A program made the translations under genes and the position numbers. A stretch of 18,172 nucleotides of DNA from assembly GCA_023435725.1 (NCBI GenBank), contig JAEYRD010000089.1:1-18172 (forward strand). The letters are read 5' to 3'. The notes below the pieces were generated by a model. The model was not told where the DNA came from and did not search any database. It was given only the letters and a program-made list of their open reading frames with translations. Numbering within the stretch: the stretch's first letter is position 1; every line of letters begins with the position of its first letter. This stretch comes from Pseudomonadota bacterium. Its GTDB lineage: Bacteria; Pseudomonadota; Alphaproteobacteria; Rhizobiales; Xanthobacteraceae. Positions 1 through 6,491 of the stretch are shown here, in pieces.

Positions 1-99
1 TTGGGGGGGGCGCTATGCGCGAGCCCGGAATCCATATATCCGCTTGCTCTGAGGCCTGATGGATTCCGGGCTCGCGCCAAGAGGCGCGCCCAGGAATGA
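1..99. repeat. Palindromic intergenic repeat, possibly cut at left edge
   Basis: Positions 17-35 and 59-77 are a perfect 19-bp inverted repeat (arm starts GCGCGAGCCCGGAATCC) around a 23-nt spacer. The flanks also resemble each other (GC-rich run before the left arm, GGCGCGCC after the right arm), so the element probably spans about 1-99. It ends just past the stop codon of the DUF4282 gene and may act as a 3' stem-loop for that transcript. I recall sequences of the CCGGAATCCAT type as dispersed repeats in Bradyrhizobium; that is memory, not a search. Confidence 0.75.
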
Positions 100-103
100 A
101 GAG

Positions 104-400
104 CTACTTCATCCCGCCGCCCTGATCCCTGATCGCGCCGAGATGTTCGTTAATGCGGAAGACGATCAGGATCAGCTCCGCGGCGATGCGCGAGAACACG
201 ATTCCGACGACGACGCTCGCGATCGACGACAGCAGCATCAGGAAGCCGCCGAACGGGCTGATCGCCATCGTCGCGAGGCCGGAGAAAACGCCGGAGAGGC
301 CGAACAGGCAGATCAGCGCGATCACCAGCCAGTAGAAGGTCTTGATGATCGTCGGCGTGATGAAGCGGTCCCACTGAAACAGGTCGCTGAATGAAAACAT
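104..400 (-). CDS. DUF4282 domain small membrane protein
   Basis: A 98-aa inner-membrane protein of unknown function. The N-terminus (FSFSDLFQWDRFITPTIIK) followed by YWL matches the DUF4282 pattern, in which a short amphipathic start with the ITPxIIK motif precedes two membrane helices. Here the helices are at about residues 22-44 and 50-82, ending with FRINEHLGAI and a short polar glycine-rich tail. The ATG at 400 was chosen because GGGGAGA sits about 8 nt upstream and the family begins here; a longer open frame to 730 runs antisense into the MaoC gene and is spurious. It is divergent from the MaoC pair. Family assignment is by recalled motif; no biochemical role can be read from the sequence. 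Confidence 0.85.
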   Translation of the reverse strand: MFSFSDLFQWDRFITPTIIKTFYWLVIALICLFGLSGVFSGLATMAISPFGGFLMLLSSIASVVVGIVFSRIAAELILIVFRINEHLGAIRDQGGGMK

Positions 401-498
401 TGCTCTCCCCAGGGCAAATCGGGCCTCGACCCGAGGTAGATCCGACTCAGGCCAAGACACCCGCGCCAAATGTAGCACGAGCCATGCGGGCCGGCGGG

Positions 499-527
499 TT
501 GAGATTGCTGCAAAGTGCGGCCACAAT
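499..527 (+). promoter_or_regulatory. Candidate sigma-70 promoter for the MaoC pair
   Basis: TTGAGA at 499-504 and CACAAT at 522-527 are separated by exactly 17 nt, a fair match to TTGACA-N17-TATAAT. Transcription would begin near 534, about 20 nt ahead of the ATG at 554. This argues against the in-frame GTG at 515, which would lie inside the promoter. Confidence 0.4.
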
Positions 528-553
528 CTGTCATTTCCGCTAGCAATCCCAAG

Positions 554-1006
554 ATGGCCCTGACCTTCGAAGACTTCCCGCCCGGCCGGTTCGGAACGTT
601 CGGCCCGCGCCATGTCACCCGCGACGAGATCCTGGCTTTCGCCGCCGAGTTCGATGCGCAACCGATGCATCTGGACGAGGAGGCGGCCAGCAAGAGCATG
701 CTGCGCGGCCTGTCCGGCTCCGGCTGGCACCTCTGCTCGCTGATGATGCGGATGATGGCCGACGGCTTCATCACCCGCGCCGCCTCGCTCGGCTCGCCCG
801 GCGTTGACGAGGTGCGCTGGCTGTCGCCGCTCCGGCCCGGCGACGATCTCATGCTCGATGTCGACGTCGTGGAGGCGCGCACCTCGAAGAGCCGGCCGGA
901 ACTGGGCATCGTCAAGTTCAAATGCACCGTGCGCAATGCGACAGGGCAGGCGCTGTGCGAGATGACCTCGCCGATCCTGATCAAGCGGCGCGAGGGGGCG
1001 GTCTGA
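554..1006 (+). CDS. MaoC-family hot-dog dehydratase, first of tandem pair
   Basis: A 150-aa single hot-dog domain protein of the MaoC / (R)-specific enoyl-CoA hydratase type, expected to be cytosolic and to hydrate 2-enoyl-CoA or a related acyl thioester. The region FDAQPMHLDEE holds Asp34 and His39 with the five-residue spacing of the catalytic Asp and His of R-hydratases; SGSGW follows at about 54-58. Length fits a stand-alone MaoC domain. The ATG at 554 was preferred to a GTG at 515 because the protein aligns with its neighbour from here and a promoter overlaps 515, although no strong Shine-Dalgarno is visible. Its TGA overlaps the ATG of the next gene (ATGA), implying translational coupling. 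Substrate unknown. Confidence 0.88.
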   Translation: MALTFEDFPPGRFGTFGPRHVTRDEILAFAAEFDAQPMHLDEEAASKSMLRGLSGSGWHLCSLMMRMMADGFITRAASLGSPGVDEVRWLSPLRPGDDLMLDVDVVEARTSKSRPELGIVKFKCTVRNATGQALCEMTSPILIKRREGAV

Positions 1007-1485
1007 TGCGTTTCTTCGAAGAGATCGAGATCGGTCATCGCCGCGAGATCGGCGCCTACACGTTCACTGCGGAGTCCATCAAGACGTTCGCTTCGAAATT
1101 CGATCCGCAGCGTTTTCACCTCGACGAGGAGGAAGGCAAGAACTCGCTGTTCGGCGGGCTCGCCGCTTCGGGTTGGCATGTCGGCTCGGCCTGTATGAGC
1201 CTGCTTGTCGCGGATGGCCAGCGCCTGGCGCGGGAAACCGCAGCGCGCGGCGAGGAGGTCGCGGTATGGGGCCCGTCGCCGGGCTTTCGCGACCTGCGCT
1301 GGATAAGGCCGGTGCTCGCCGGCGACACCATCGCTTACGTCAATGTCGTCATCGACAAGCGCGCCTCCGCCTCACGCCCCGGCTGGGGCATTCTGACGGC
1401 CCGTACCACCGGCACCAACCAGCGCGGCGAGGAGGTCTACTCCATCACCGCCAGCGCCTTCGTGCCGATGCGGAAGGGCACTTAG
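1006..1485 (+). CDS. MaoC-family hot-dog dehydratase, second of tandem pair
   Basis: A 159-aa paralogue of the preceding protein. Shared landmarks are FDPQRFHLDEE (Asp33 and His38, the presumed catalytic pair), an SGW at about 55-57, and a late segment of similar layout (SRPGWGI against SRPELGI upstream). The start codon overlaps the upstream stop as ATGA, so the two are almost certainly co-translated, and a heterodimer is plausible because single-domain MaoC proteins form dimers of hot-dog folds. Between residues 75 and 95 it carries an insertion (ARETAARGEEVAVWGPSP) that is shorter in the first protein. The role is probably acyl-CoA hydration or a related thioester reaction; the pathway cannot be named from context. 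Confidence 0.88.
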   Translation: MRFFEEIEIGHRREIGAYTFTAESIKTFASKFDPQRFHLDEEEGKNSLFGGLAASGWHVGSACMSLLVADGQRLARETAARGEEVAVWGPSPGFRDLRWIRPVLAGDTIAYVNVVIDKRASASRPGWGILTARTTGTNQRGEEVYSITASAFVPMRKGT

Positions 1486-1685
1486 ATCAGTTCTAGATGA
1501 ACGGCCGAAATGAGTGCGCGAGTGTTGCCCGCGCGCTATGGACGCGATTTAGGGCGCCTGCCATAAGCCCGCTCAACGTGGTCGACCAGCGAAGCAGTTG
1601 GCGGAACCATCGAGTTGCTAACCAATTATGAACCTGTCGCTGTCTATTTGAACCGAATTGGGCAGAGTACAGGGGAACGAGGACC

Positions 1686-1832
1686 ATGGCAGATCGCGGC
1701 GCACTCAAGCTGGTCGGATTTATCTTTGCGACCGCGACGCTGGCAGTGATGCTGGTCGCCGGCATGGTGGTGAAGGGCTATGCCGATGGCGCCTACACCC
1801 TGGAAGCCTCGGTGGTCGACGCGAGCCGTTAA
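1686..1832 (+). CDS. 48-aa single-span membrane peptide
   Basis: A short open frame coding MADRGALKLVGFIFATAT followed by more hydrophobic sequence, so that residues 8-29 form one membrane helix, and a soluble tail ending VVDASR. AGGGGAACGAGG lies just upstream of the ATG and gives a credible ribosome-binding site. The frame ends at TAA 1830-1832. It converges with a second membrane peptide on the other strand 41 bp away. I do not recognise a named family; codon use (GC-rich third positions) matches the neighbours. The topology, N-terminus in and short C-terminal tail out, is inferred. Confidence 0.68.
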   Translation: MADRGALKLVGFIFATATLAVMLVAGMVVKGYADGAYTLEASVVDASR

Positions 1833-1849
1833 GGGCTCGTTAACTTCTC

Positions 1850-1868
1850 GGGGCCGCGACGCGGCCTC
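1850..1868. terminator. Possible bidirectional hairpin between convergent peptides
   Basis: GGCCGC-GAC-GCGGCC at 1852-1866 forms a 6-bp GC stem with a 3-nt loop, centred between the two convergent stop codons. There is no T-run on either side, so intrinsic termination is only possible. Confidence 0.3.
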
Positions 1869-1873
1869 CGTCT

Positions 1874-2011
1874 TCAACGGCTATAGACGAACGCCAGCAC
1901 CGCGATCGCAACGGCGAGCAATCCGACAAAGCGCAGCATGATCGTGCCGAACTGGTTCGGCGCGGGCCGCAGCGGAATCGGGTCCGTGTTGTCGGGCCGA
2001 ATGCTTTCCAT
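1874..2011 (-). CDS. 45-aa single-span membrane peptide
   Basis: The frame starts MESIRPDNTDPIPLRPAPNQ and then gives a C-terminal hydrophobic segment (about residues 26-43, LRFVGLLAVAIAVLAFVY) ending SR. The ATG at 2011 has GGGGA about 9 nt upstream. A proline-rich cytoplasmic N-terminus with a C-terminal anchor suggests a tail-anchored or single-pass inner-membrane peptide. The open frame continues upstream to 2080, but the Shine-Dalgarno and the change in composition favour the shorter start. No family recognised. It converges with the 48-aa peptide. Confidence 0.62.
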   Translation of the reverse strand: MESIRPDNTDPIPLRPAPNQFGTIMLRFVGLLAVAIAVLAFVYSR

Positions 2012-2164
2012 CTGAAGTGTCCCCGAGCCCGGCCGTAAGTGGCCATGGGCGCTCGTCATTGGTCGCCGGAGCAAGCGCAAGGTTCAAAGCGGGACGCTTG
2101 GGCCGCGTTAATGCGTGGCCGCATCCGCGCTGCGCTATCATCCCTTCGCGGCCACACCCACCGC

Positions 2165-2270
2165 TGTCGTGCCCCGGCTTGACCGGGGCATCCAGTACGC
2201 CGCGGCTTCTCGGTTCAATCACTACTGTCTCTGGAATACTGGGTCGCCCGGTCAAGCCGGGCGATGACAC
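2165..2270. repeat. Palindromic repeat, CCCGGCTTGACCGGG type
   Basis: An imperfect inverted repeat: the left arm holds CCCCGGCTTGACCGGGGC (2172-2189) and the right arm GCCCGGTCAAGCCGGGC (2246-2262), followed outward by matching GTCGTG / GATGACAC ends and inward by TCCAGTA / TACTGGG. Each arm is itself self-complementary (CCCGG...CCGGG), so the whole can fold as a long stem or as two small hairpins. It fills much of the gap between the 45-aa peptide and the terminator at 2291. Resembles a recurrent Bradyrhizobium repeat as I recall it. Confidence 0.75.
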
Positions 2271-2290
2271 CGAGAATGTGGCGCCACAAA

Positions 2291-2326
2291 TCAAAACCGC
2301 CGCGCTCCCTTTCGGGAACGCGGCGG
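2291..2326 (-). terminator. Intrinsic terminator of the 141-aa protein gene
   Basis: CCGCCGCG (2298-2305) pairs with CGCGGCGG (2319-2326), with an additional inner TCCC/GGGA pairing around a TTTC loop. Read on the minus strand the stem is followed by TTTTGATTTG, so this is a textbook rho-independent terminator 24 bp beyond the stop codon at 2350. Confidence 0.85.
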
Positions 2327-2349
2327 CAGGTTATGTCTGGTGCTTGCGA

Positions 2350-2775
2350 TCAGCTGTTGCGCAGGCCGTCGGCGGCGCGCTTCCACTGCGCGACGTTGTC
2401 GGAGATCATGCGGGTCGACTTCATCGCGGCCTGGCTGAGTTGGGCATAGCCGGAGATCTCGCGCTGGACGCGCTGGCCTTCTGCATGGAGCAGGTCGCGG
2501 AGGCTCTCGAGCTCGGAGATCAGGTTCTCGATCTCGGCGAGCGACGTGCCGGCGACGCGCTGGATCAGCGAGTTGACGTTGGTAACGGTGGCCTCCGCGC
2601 TCGGATCGAGCGGCGGCGCGTCGGTGGTGGCGGTCGATGCCGGCCGGCGCAGATAGGCGATGTCGTTACGGACGAAATCACGGATGCCGGCTTCGACCTC
2701 GTTCACAGCGGCGAGGTTGCTGTCGACCGTCTCGGTCTCGGTGGCTTCGATCTTTTCCGGACGAATGGCGTTCAT
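2350..2775 (-). CDS. Hypothetical 141-aa helical protein
   Basis: A 141-aa soluble protein with no signal peptide or membrane span. It is acidic and helix-rich: residues 1-35 are polar with repeated Glu and Thr, a proline-rich linker follows (DAPPLDPS), and the C-terminal half (about 65-138) has the heptad-like hydrophobic spacing of a coiled coil (LAEIENLISELESLRDLL). The ATG at 2775 has AGGGGA 8 nt upstream; an earlier in-frame start at 2823 lacks this. It stands alone between two repeats, with its own terminator. The pattern of Ser/Met-rich C-terminal helices recalls phasin-like or structural proteins, but I see no decisive motif and assign no function. Confidence 0.8.
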   Translation of the reverse strand: MNAIRPEKIEATETETVDSNLAAVNEVEAGIRDFVRNDIAYLRRPASTATTDAPPLDPSAEATVTNVNSLIQRVAGTSLAEIENLISELESLRDLLHAEGQRVQREISGYAQLSQAAMKSTRMISDNVAQWKRAADGLRNS

Positions 2776-2970
2776 CGTTAGTTCCCCTGTTCGCGTTGGG
2801 CGTAGCGCGAGCGTCCCCCGCACCGACGACGTCTACAAGCGGACTAGGACGCCGGATTTTGGCCGCAACTTGGCCAAGGTACGGCAAGGGCGGACGATTC
2901 GGGGGCTTTGCCGTGGCGTATGGTTAGGAATGTCTGAACGCTACCGAGGAACCGAACCCCTCTCTCCTCC
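2776..2970. other. Non-coding upstream region with TTGGCC inverted repeat
   Basis: This is the first part of a 328-base gap. The only structure I can support is TTGGCC-N7-GGCCAA at 2859-2877, about 85 nt upstream of the start of the 141-aa protein gene, a possible regulator site. No convincing -35/-10 pair was found. The rest of the gap is the repeat at 2971-3075. Confidence 0.3.
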
Positions 2971-3075
2971 ATGGTGAGGAGCGCGAAGGGCGTCTCGAAC
3001 CATGCTGGCCCGACTGACGCAGCGGGGCCTCGATCCTTCGAGACGCGCTCCCTTCGGAGCGCTCCTCAGGACGAG
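2971..3075. repeat. Palindromic repeat, TTCGAGACGC type
   Basis: The left arm runs from ATGGTGAGGAGCGCG (2971) to GGGCGTCTCGAACCATG (3005). The right arm runs from ATCCTTCGAGACGCGCTCCC to CTCCTCAGGACGAG (3075) and is its approximate reverse complement. The right arm carries an extra small hairpin (GCTCCCTTCGGAGC), so the element folds as a branched stem. It lies 28 bp beyond the stop of the 302-aa protein gene. Recalled as a common Bradyrhizobium-type repeat. Confidence 0.75.
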
Positions 3076-3103
3076 CGGAAAGAGCGGGACGCGTGGCTAG
3101 CTG

Positions 3104-4012
3104 CTACCAGCTCTTCTTGAAGCCGGCCGTCAGGCTCTTGTTGATCGCGCCTTGCGAGGTCTCGCCGACCGAACCGGAGACCGTGATATTGTCGAACAGC
3201 TTCTGCTCGGCGCCGACCTTGCGCAGCCATTTGTCGTCGGTGGTGGACAGCGTCTGGCCGGCAGTGATGCTGGTGCCGGTGTCGGTGAGGGTGACCCTGG
3301 CGGTCTGGTCAGTCTCGTAATTGCGGGTGATGTGTCCGCCGATGCCGGGGACGGCGGTCGTGCCCTGCTGGTTGACGCTGTAGCCGTTCTGGAGCGTCAG
3401 CGAATAGTCGCTCGACAATGGCACCGACTTGGTCAGCGATGCCCCGATCTTGCTCTGCTCGGCGCCGGGATCGACGCGGGCCTCCACTGCGGTCTTGTCC
3501 CAGATCGCGCCCGCGCCTGGCGCGGTTGCCGCCGCCCAGGCGCTGCCGGAGGATTGCGGCAGGCTGCCGCCATTGGCGGCCTTCTGCGCCAACAGCTCGG
3601 ACATCGTGCGCGGCTCGCTCGTCACCGTCATGTCGGCGCCGATCCGCGTATCCCAGAACGAGAACACGGACTGCTTCACCGTCACCGCGGAGGAGCCGTT
3701 GGCGTTGGCGTTCGACGACCAGTTGAGGCCGTCGTTGGCCGCGGCCTGCGCCTGCTTCTTCGCGGCGATGACGTCATTGAGGGTGCCGGCATCGATTGCG
3801 AGCTGGCCCCAGTCGAGCTTGTCGACGTCGATGCCTTTGAGCACGTCGGGGTCGTTGACGTCGGGGGTCTCCGCGGCCTCGGCCTCTTCGTCAGGCGCCG
3901 CGGCCGCCGTGGGCGGAATGATCTGCGCCGAAACCGTCAGCACCGAGCCCAAAATGAATACGGCCGCCAGCACCGGCAGCCTGGTCCAGCCAAAACCTGT
4001 CGAGAATTCCAT
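3104..4012 (-). CDS. Exported 302-aa protein, possible outer-membrane beta-barrel
   Basis: Residues 1-29 are a Sec signal peptide (hydrophobic core about 12-27, likely cut after VSA). An acidic, alanine-rich segment follows (about 35-60), then a region rich in Asn/Ser/Gly/Thr. From about residue 200 to the end there are alternating short strands such as YSLTLQNGYSV, ARVTLTDTG and ITVSGSVGETS, and the last residue is Trp (AGFKKSW). A terminal aromatic preceded by alternating residues is the usual insertion signal of outer-membrane beta-barrels. The ATG at 4012 was chosen because the signal peptide begins here; the frame stays open to 4204 without a signal. No named family is recognised, so barrel identity is inference. 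It stands alone on the minus strand. Confidence 0.75.
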   Translation of the reverse strand: MEFSTGFGWTRLPVLAAVFILGSVLTVSAQIIPPTAAAAPDEEAEAAETPDVNDPDVLKGIDVDKLDWGQLAIDAGTLNDVIAAKKQAQAAANDGLNWSSNANANGSSAVTVKQSVFSFWDTRIGADMTVTSEPRTMSELLAQKAANGGSLPQSSGSAWAAATAPGAGAIWDKTAVEARVDPGAEQSKIGASLTKSVPLSSDYSLTLQNGYSVNQQGTTAVPGIGGHITRNYETDQTARVTLTDTGTSITAGQTLSTTDDKWLRKVGAEQKLFDNITVSGSVGETSQGAINKSLTAGFKKSW

Positions 4013-4047
4013 CGTCCTGCCCGCGAGCCCAGCGCATGCTTTTCGCC

Positions 4048-4056
4048 AATATAATA
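4048..4056 (-). promoter_or_regulatory. AT-rich -10-like element ahead of the 302-aa protein
   Basis: Minus-strand TATTATATT about 36-44 nt upstream of the ATG is the only AT-rich patch in a GC-rich region and looks like a -10 element. No good -35 is found at 16-18 nt, so the promoter call is tentative. Confidence 0.25.
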
Positions 4057-4153
4057 CGGTCTTTCGCAATGACCATGCGCCATTCGGTCCGTGCCATGCA
4101 TGCTGATCTATCGTTGCGAAATTGTGGCGGCTCGCCGCGAGCTGCGAACCAAC

Positions 4154-4177
4154 GGGCCGCGCGAAAGGCGCGCGCCC
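4154..4177. other. GC-rich hairpin in intergenic gap
   Basis: GGGCCGCGC-GAAAG-GCGCG(C)GCCC folds as a stem of about nine base pairs with one bulge. It lies between the stop of the NTF2-like gene at 4281 and the start of the 302-aa protein gene. No T-run follows on either strand; it could slow or end minus-strand transcription. Confidence 0.3.
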
Positions 4178-4280
4178 GATGACGAGCTTTTGACACGACG
4201 GCATCCGGCGGGGCTGGGGGCCAGGACGTCATGTGAGCGTCGTCATCGGTCCCGGATTGCGGGGCCCGTTGGCGTCCCCC

Positions 4281-4721
4281 TCAGCCGGCGCGGCTCATCT
4301 TCGGCAGATGAATCGCGCGGCCGAGTGCCTGCTCGACCAGGTCGAAGGTGTCGATCAGCACGCGCATGGCGGAGAGCTTGCCCGCCTTGAACTGGGCGAA
4401 CTGCGCCACGCGCAGCGAGATCGGCTTGTTGGAATCCAGTGCAGTCAGCGAATAGCGCAGCATCGAGGCGGCGGAATCGACGCCGAGCATGATGCTCTCG
4501 CGGTCGAAGCGGCGGACATGAAAGTTGTCGGCGAGCTGGTGGATGACGTCGAGCACGGCGTCCTTGCCCTGGCGTGCGCCGAGGAACGGAAACATGTCGA
4601 TCGGGCCGTACAGCGCCCACTCGACGTCGTCGTCGATCAGGGCCTCGATATCCTCGAAATGCCGGTCGTTGATCGCGCGGTGCAACGCGCGCGAGAAACG
4701 CCAGAGGCTGTGCTCTGTCAT
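4281..4721 (-). CDS. NTF2/SnoaL-like protein
   Basis: A 146-aa single-domain protein of the NTF2-like (SnoaL-like) cone fold. It shows the usual order: N-terminal helices (about 1-25), the IDDDVEWALYGPIDMFP segment around residues 29-45, a helix after GARQGKDAV, then beta strands ending with VLIDTFDLVEQAL. The family binds or turns over small hydrophobic molecules, but many members are uncharacterised. The ATG at 4721 has AGGA 8 nt upstream; the frame continues to 4781 but without a better start. It is paralogous to the protein at 5286-5732: both have PID near residue 42 and (L/I)ID(T/S)(F/Y)DLV at the end. Substrate cannot be inferred. Confidence 0.85.
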   Translation of the reverse strand: MTEHSLWRFSRALHRAINDRHFEDIEALIDDDVEWALYGPIDMFPFLGARQGKDAVLDVIHQLADNFHVRRFDRESIMLGVDSAASMLRYSLTALDSNKPISLRVAQFAQFKAGKLSAMRVLIDTFDLVEQALGRAIHLPKMSRAG

Positions 4722-4804
4722 CTGGGGCGGTCCTGAAACTGGCTTGCAAGAAAAAACGGAAAACAACCCCATGCACAACAAGGCGCCGCGGGGCTGCTCA
4801 ATTC

Positions 4805-4845
4805 ATTTGTGTACGAACAAATACGGGATTTCCGGCAAAACTCAA
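4805..4845 (-). promoter_or_regulatory. Candidate promoter with overlapping palindromic operator
   Basis: On the minus strand TTGAGT (4845-4840) and TATTTG (4823-4818) are 16 nt apart, a weak sigma-70-like pair facing the NTF2-like gene. The -10 overlaps a perfect palindrome ATTTGT-N6-ACAAAT (4805-4822), the size and symmetry of a dimeric repressor site. The region 4730-4890 is notably AT-richer than its surroundings. Confidence 0.33.
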
Positions 4846-4907
4846 ATCACGTTTTTGCAATGCACAATTGAGCGCACTTTGTGAGATTTGCAATAGATGC
4901 CCGTATT

Positions 4908-5174
4908 TTACCGGTCGCCGCCGCATGCCGGTTCTCGCGCGATCGCGATGGCGTCGTCGCGCAGCGCGAGCAGGCCGAACAGCAGCGCCCCGCCGATCCC
5001 GCCGATCGCGGCTCCCAGCGGCATGAAGGTGAAGAACACCAGCATGCCGCTATAGCCCTCGAAAGTCGTGGTTTGCGCGATTTCGACCCAGGCGAGCCCG
5101 GCCCCGATGCCGAGCGCAGCCCCGCCCAGCGTGCCCAGAAACAGCCCTAGGATTGCAAGCAACAAGACCTTCAT
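4908..5174 (-). CDS. 88-aa membrane protein with two glycine-rich spans
   Basis: A small integral membrane protein: MKVLLLAILGLFLGTLGG begins a first helix (about 1-30) with GxxxG-type glycine spacing, and a second span covers about 42-72 (MLVFFTFMPLGAAIGG onward). The tail is short and polar. The ATG at 5174 is preferred over a TTG two codons earlier. A weak GGATGA lies upstream. It is on the same strand as the NTF2-like genes on both sides but separated by over 100 bp from each, so an operon is uncertain. Glycine-zipper spans suggest helix packing or oligomers. No family recognised. Confidence 0.72.
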   Translation of the reverse strand: MKVLLLAILGLFLGTLGGAALGIGAGLAWVEIAQTTTFEGYSGMLVFFTFMPLGAAIGGIGGALLFGLLALRDDAIAIAREPACGGDR

Positions 5175-5285
5175 CGGCAAACTTCATCCAGCCGGCGTGC
5201 ACAACGCCCCGGGATTGGGTCTGAAGCCAAAGGAGGGAGGTTCAAGGGGCTCTTTCCCTCTACCACAAGCGAGAAGGAAGAGAGA

Positions 5286-5732
5286 TCAGTCCACCCGCTT
5301 TCCCGCGATCAGCGGACCGATTTCGCGTTCCAGCACCTGCTGCACCAGGTCGTAGGAATCGATGATCTCGCGGATCTGCGCCACCAGCCCGCCCCGGAAG
5401 GTGTAGAACACGGCCATGTCGAACTGGACGATGCGGTCGTTGCTGCGCTTCTTGAAGTGCGTGTGCAGGTAGGTTGCGACCTCGTCGCCTTCGACGAGGA
5501 TATGCGGCGCCTTGTAGCGGACGTCCGAATAGCGCGACCAGATCGTCTGCCAGAACTCGCGCAGTTCCGCCTTGCCGTGGCGCGGCACCATGTGCGGCAG
5601 CACATCGATCGGCGCGTGGGTGAGAAAGTCGACGTCGTCGGTGCAGCACGACAACGCGGCCTCGAGGTCGCCGCGCGCAAAACTGTCGAGCAGATGCAGC
5701 ACGCGTTGCCTGTTCAGCGATTCAACCGTCAT
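5286..5732 (-). CDS. NTF2/SnoaL-like protein, paralogue of 4281-4721
   Basis: A 148-aa NTF2-like protein. Visible landmarks are an N-terminal helix pair (RVLHLLDSFARGDLEAAL), then CCTDDVDFLTHAPIDVLP, a basic HGKAEL turn, and C-terminal strands (FYTFRGGLVAQIREIIDSYD) typical of the fold. Similarity to the nearby 146-aa protein runs the whole length, pointing to an old duplication. The Cys-Cys pair near residues 28-29 is not shared with the paralogue. The ATG at 5732 starts where the paralogue starts; an upstream open frame to 5801 has no ribosome site. Function likely small-molecule binding or an isomerase/hydrolase-like activity, not resolvable here. Confidence 0.85.
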   Translation of the reverse strand: MTVESLNRQRVLHLLDSFARGDLEAALSCCTDDVDFLTHAPIDVLPHMVPRHGKAELREFWQTIWSRYSDVRYKAPHILVEGDEVATYLHTHFKKRSNDRIVQFDMAVFYTFRGGLVAQIREIIDSYDLVQQVLEREIGPLIAGKRVD

Positions 5733-6062
5733 GCCGCCCGCCCCACATTGGCCGTCGATTGCAACGCAAACGCGGTGCGCTCGGCCGTCACTCAAAAACA
5801 TAGGAATGCAGCGATTGGTCTCGGTTCGATGGACGCCGGTTCACAGGATGCAATGGTGAGTTGCGCAGGCATCCGCCTGCTCGAATTTGAGCGCTTGTGA
5901 CGCCGTGCGGTGACGCCTCCTGCACAGTGCATGGCGCGGCTCACCGTGCCGCGAGCGCGGGAACCCCGACCCATCCGAGCCGATTCCAGGGCGTGACCCA
6001 ACTCACATCGCCCACTTCCCGTCGGGGCTAGCTTCATGCGCATGTCATCAGGGAGACGTGCC
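5733..6062. other. 330-base divergent intergenic region
   Basis: This gap separates the NTF2-like gene (-) from the 142-aa membrane protein gene (+). It holds one small perfect hairpin, GCAGGC-ATCC-GCCTGC at 5865-5880. Otherwise I see no gene, repeat element or good promoter match. The ribosome site AGGGAGA at its right end belongs to the gene at 6063. Confidence 0.4.
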
Positions 6063-6491
6063 ATGGCCGCCACCATCGCCGCGAGAAAGTCCCGCCTGCA
6101 CAATGCGCTCGAAGGCCTTGCACTGACCGCGACGCTCCAGAGCTTCCCGCCCTTTGCAGCCGCGACCTTTCTGCTCAAGCTATGCGGCAACCACGACCTC
6201 GTCGGCGATCCCGGCGTTGCCAACTTCGTCGCCTTCGCCTCGCTCGCCCACACACTGCTCGCGGTAACCCTCGGGCCGAGCTTCCCGGCCTTCTTCAAGG
6301 CCGCCTATGAACCAAAGTTCTTCGATCGCACCCTGTCGCTCGCCGACAAGATCACCGAGTGGCGTACCCAACCGGTCGCCTCGCTCCAGCTCGTGACCAT
6401 CGTGCTGTTGCTGTCGGTGATGGCAGTGGTGCCAGCGTGTGGTGAGAGGGCGCCTCGTCATTCCGGGGCGCCGCAAAGCGGCGAGCTATGA
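6063..6491 (+). CDS. 142-aa membrane protein with repeat-derived C-terminus
   Basis: A protein of unknown function with an AGGGAGA ribosome site 7 nt before the ATG. Residues 1-25 are basic and amphipathic, about 27-48 and 60-85 are hydrophobic, and about 115-133 (LVTIVLLLSVMAVVP) form a clear final membrane span. The last 11 residues (RHSGAPQSGEL) and the stop codon are encoded by the palindromic repeat starting at 6456. The native 3' end may therefore have been replaced or extended when the repeat arrived, so the protein could be shortened or have a changed tail. It converges with uvrB. No family recognised. Confidence 0.7.
   Translation: MAATIAARKSRLHNALEGLALTATLQSFPPFAAATFLLKLCGNHDLVGDPGVANFVAFASLAHTLLAVTLGPSFPAFFKAAYEPKFFDRTLSLADKITEWRTQPVASLQLVTIVLLLSVMAVVPACGERAPRHSGAPQSGEL

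Noticed and set aside
3..10. G8 run at the left edge
   Set aside because: Part of the GC-rich flank of the first palindrome; too short to interpret.
515..553. GTG start 13 codons upstream of the first MaoC protein
   Set aside because: Overlaps the best promoter match and adds residues not seen in its paralogue.
3152..4054. 300-aa plus-strand frame opposite the exported protein
   Set aside because: Shadow frame; the opposite strand has a signal peptide and strand pattern.
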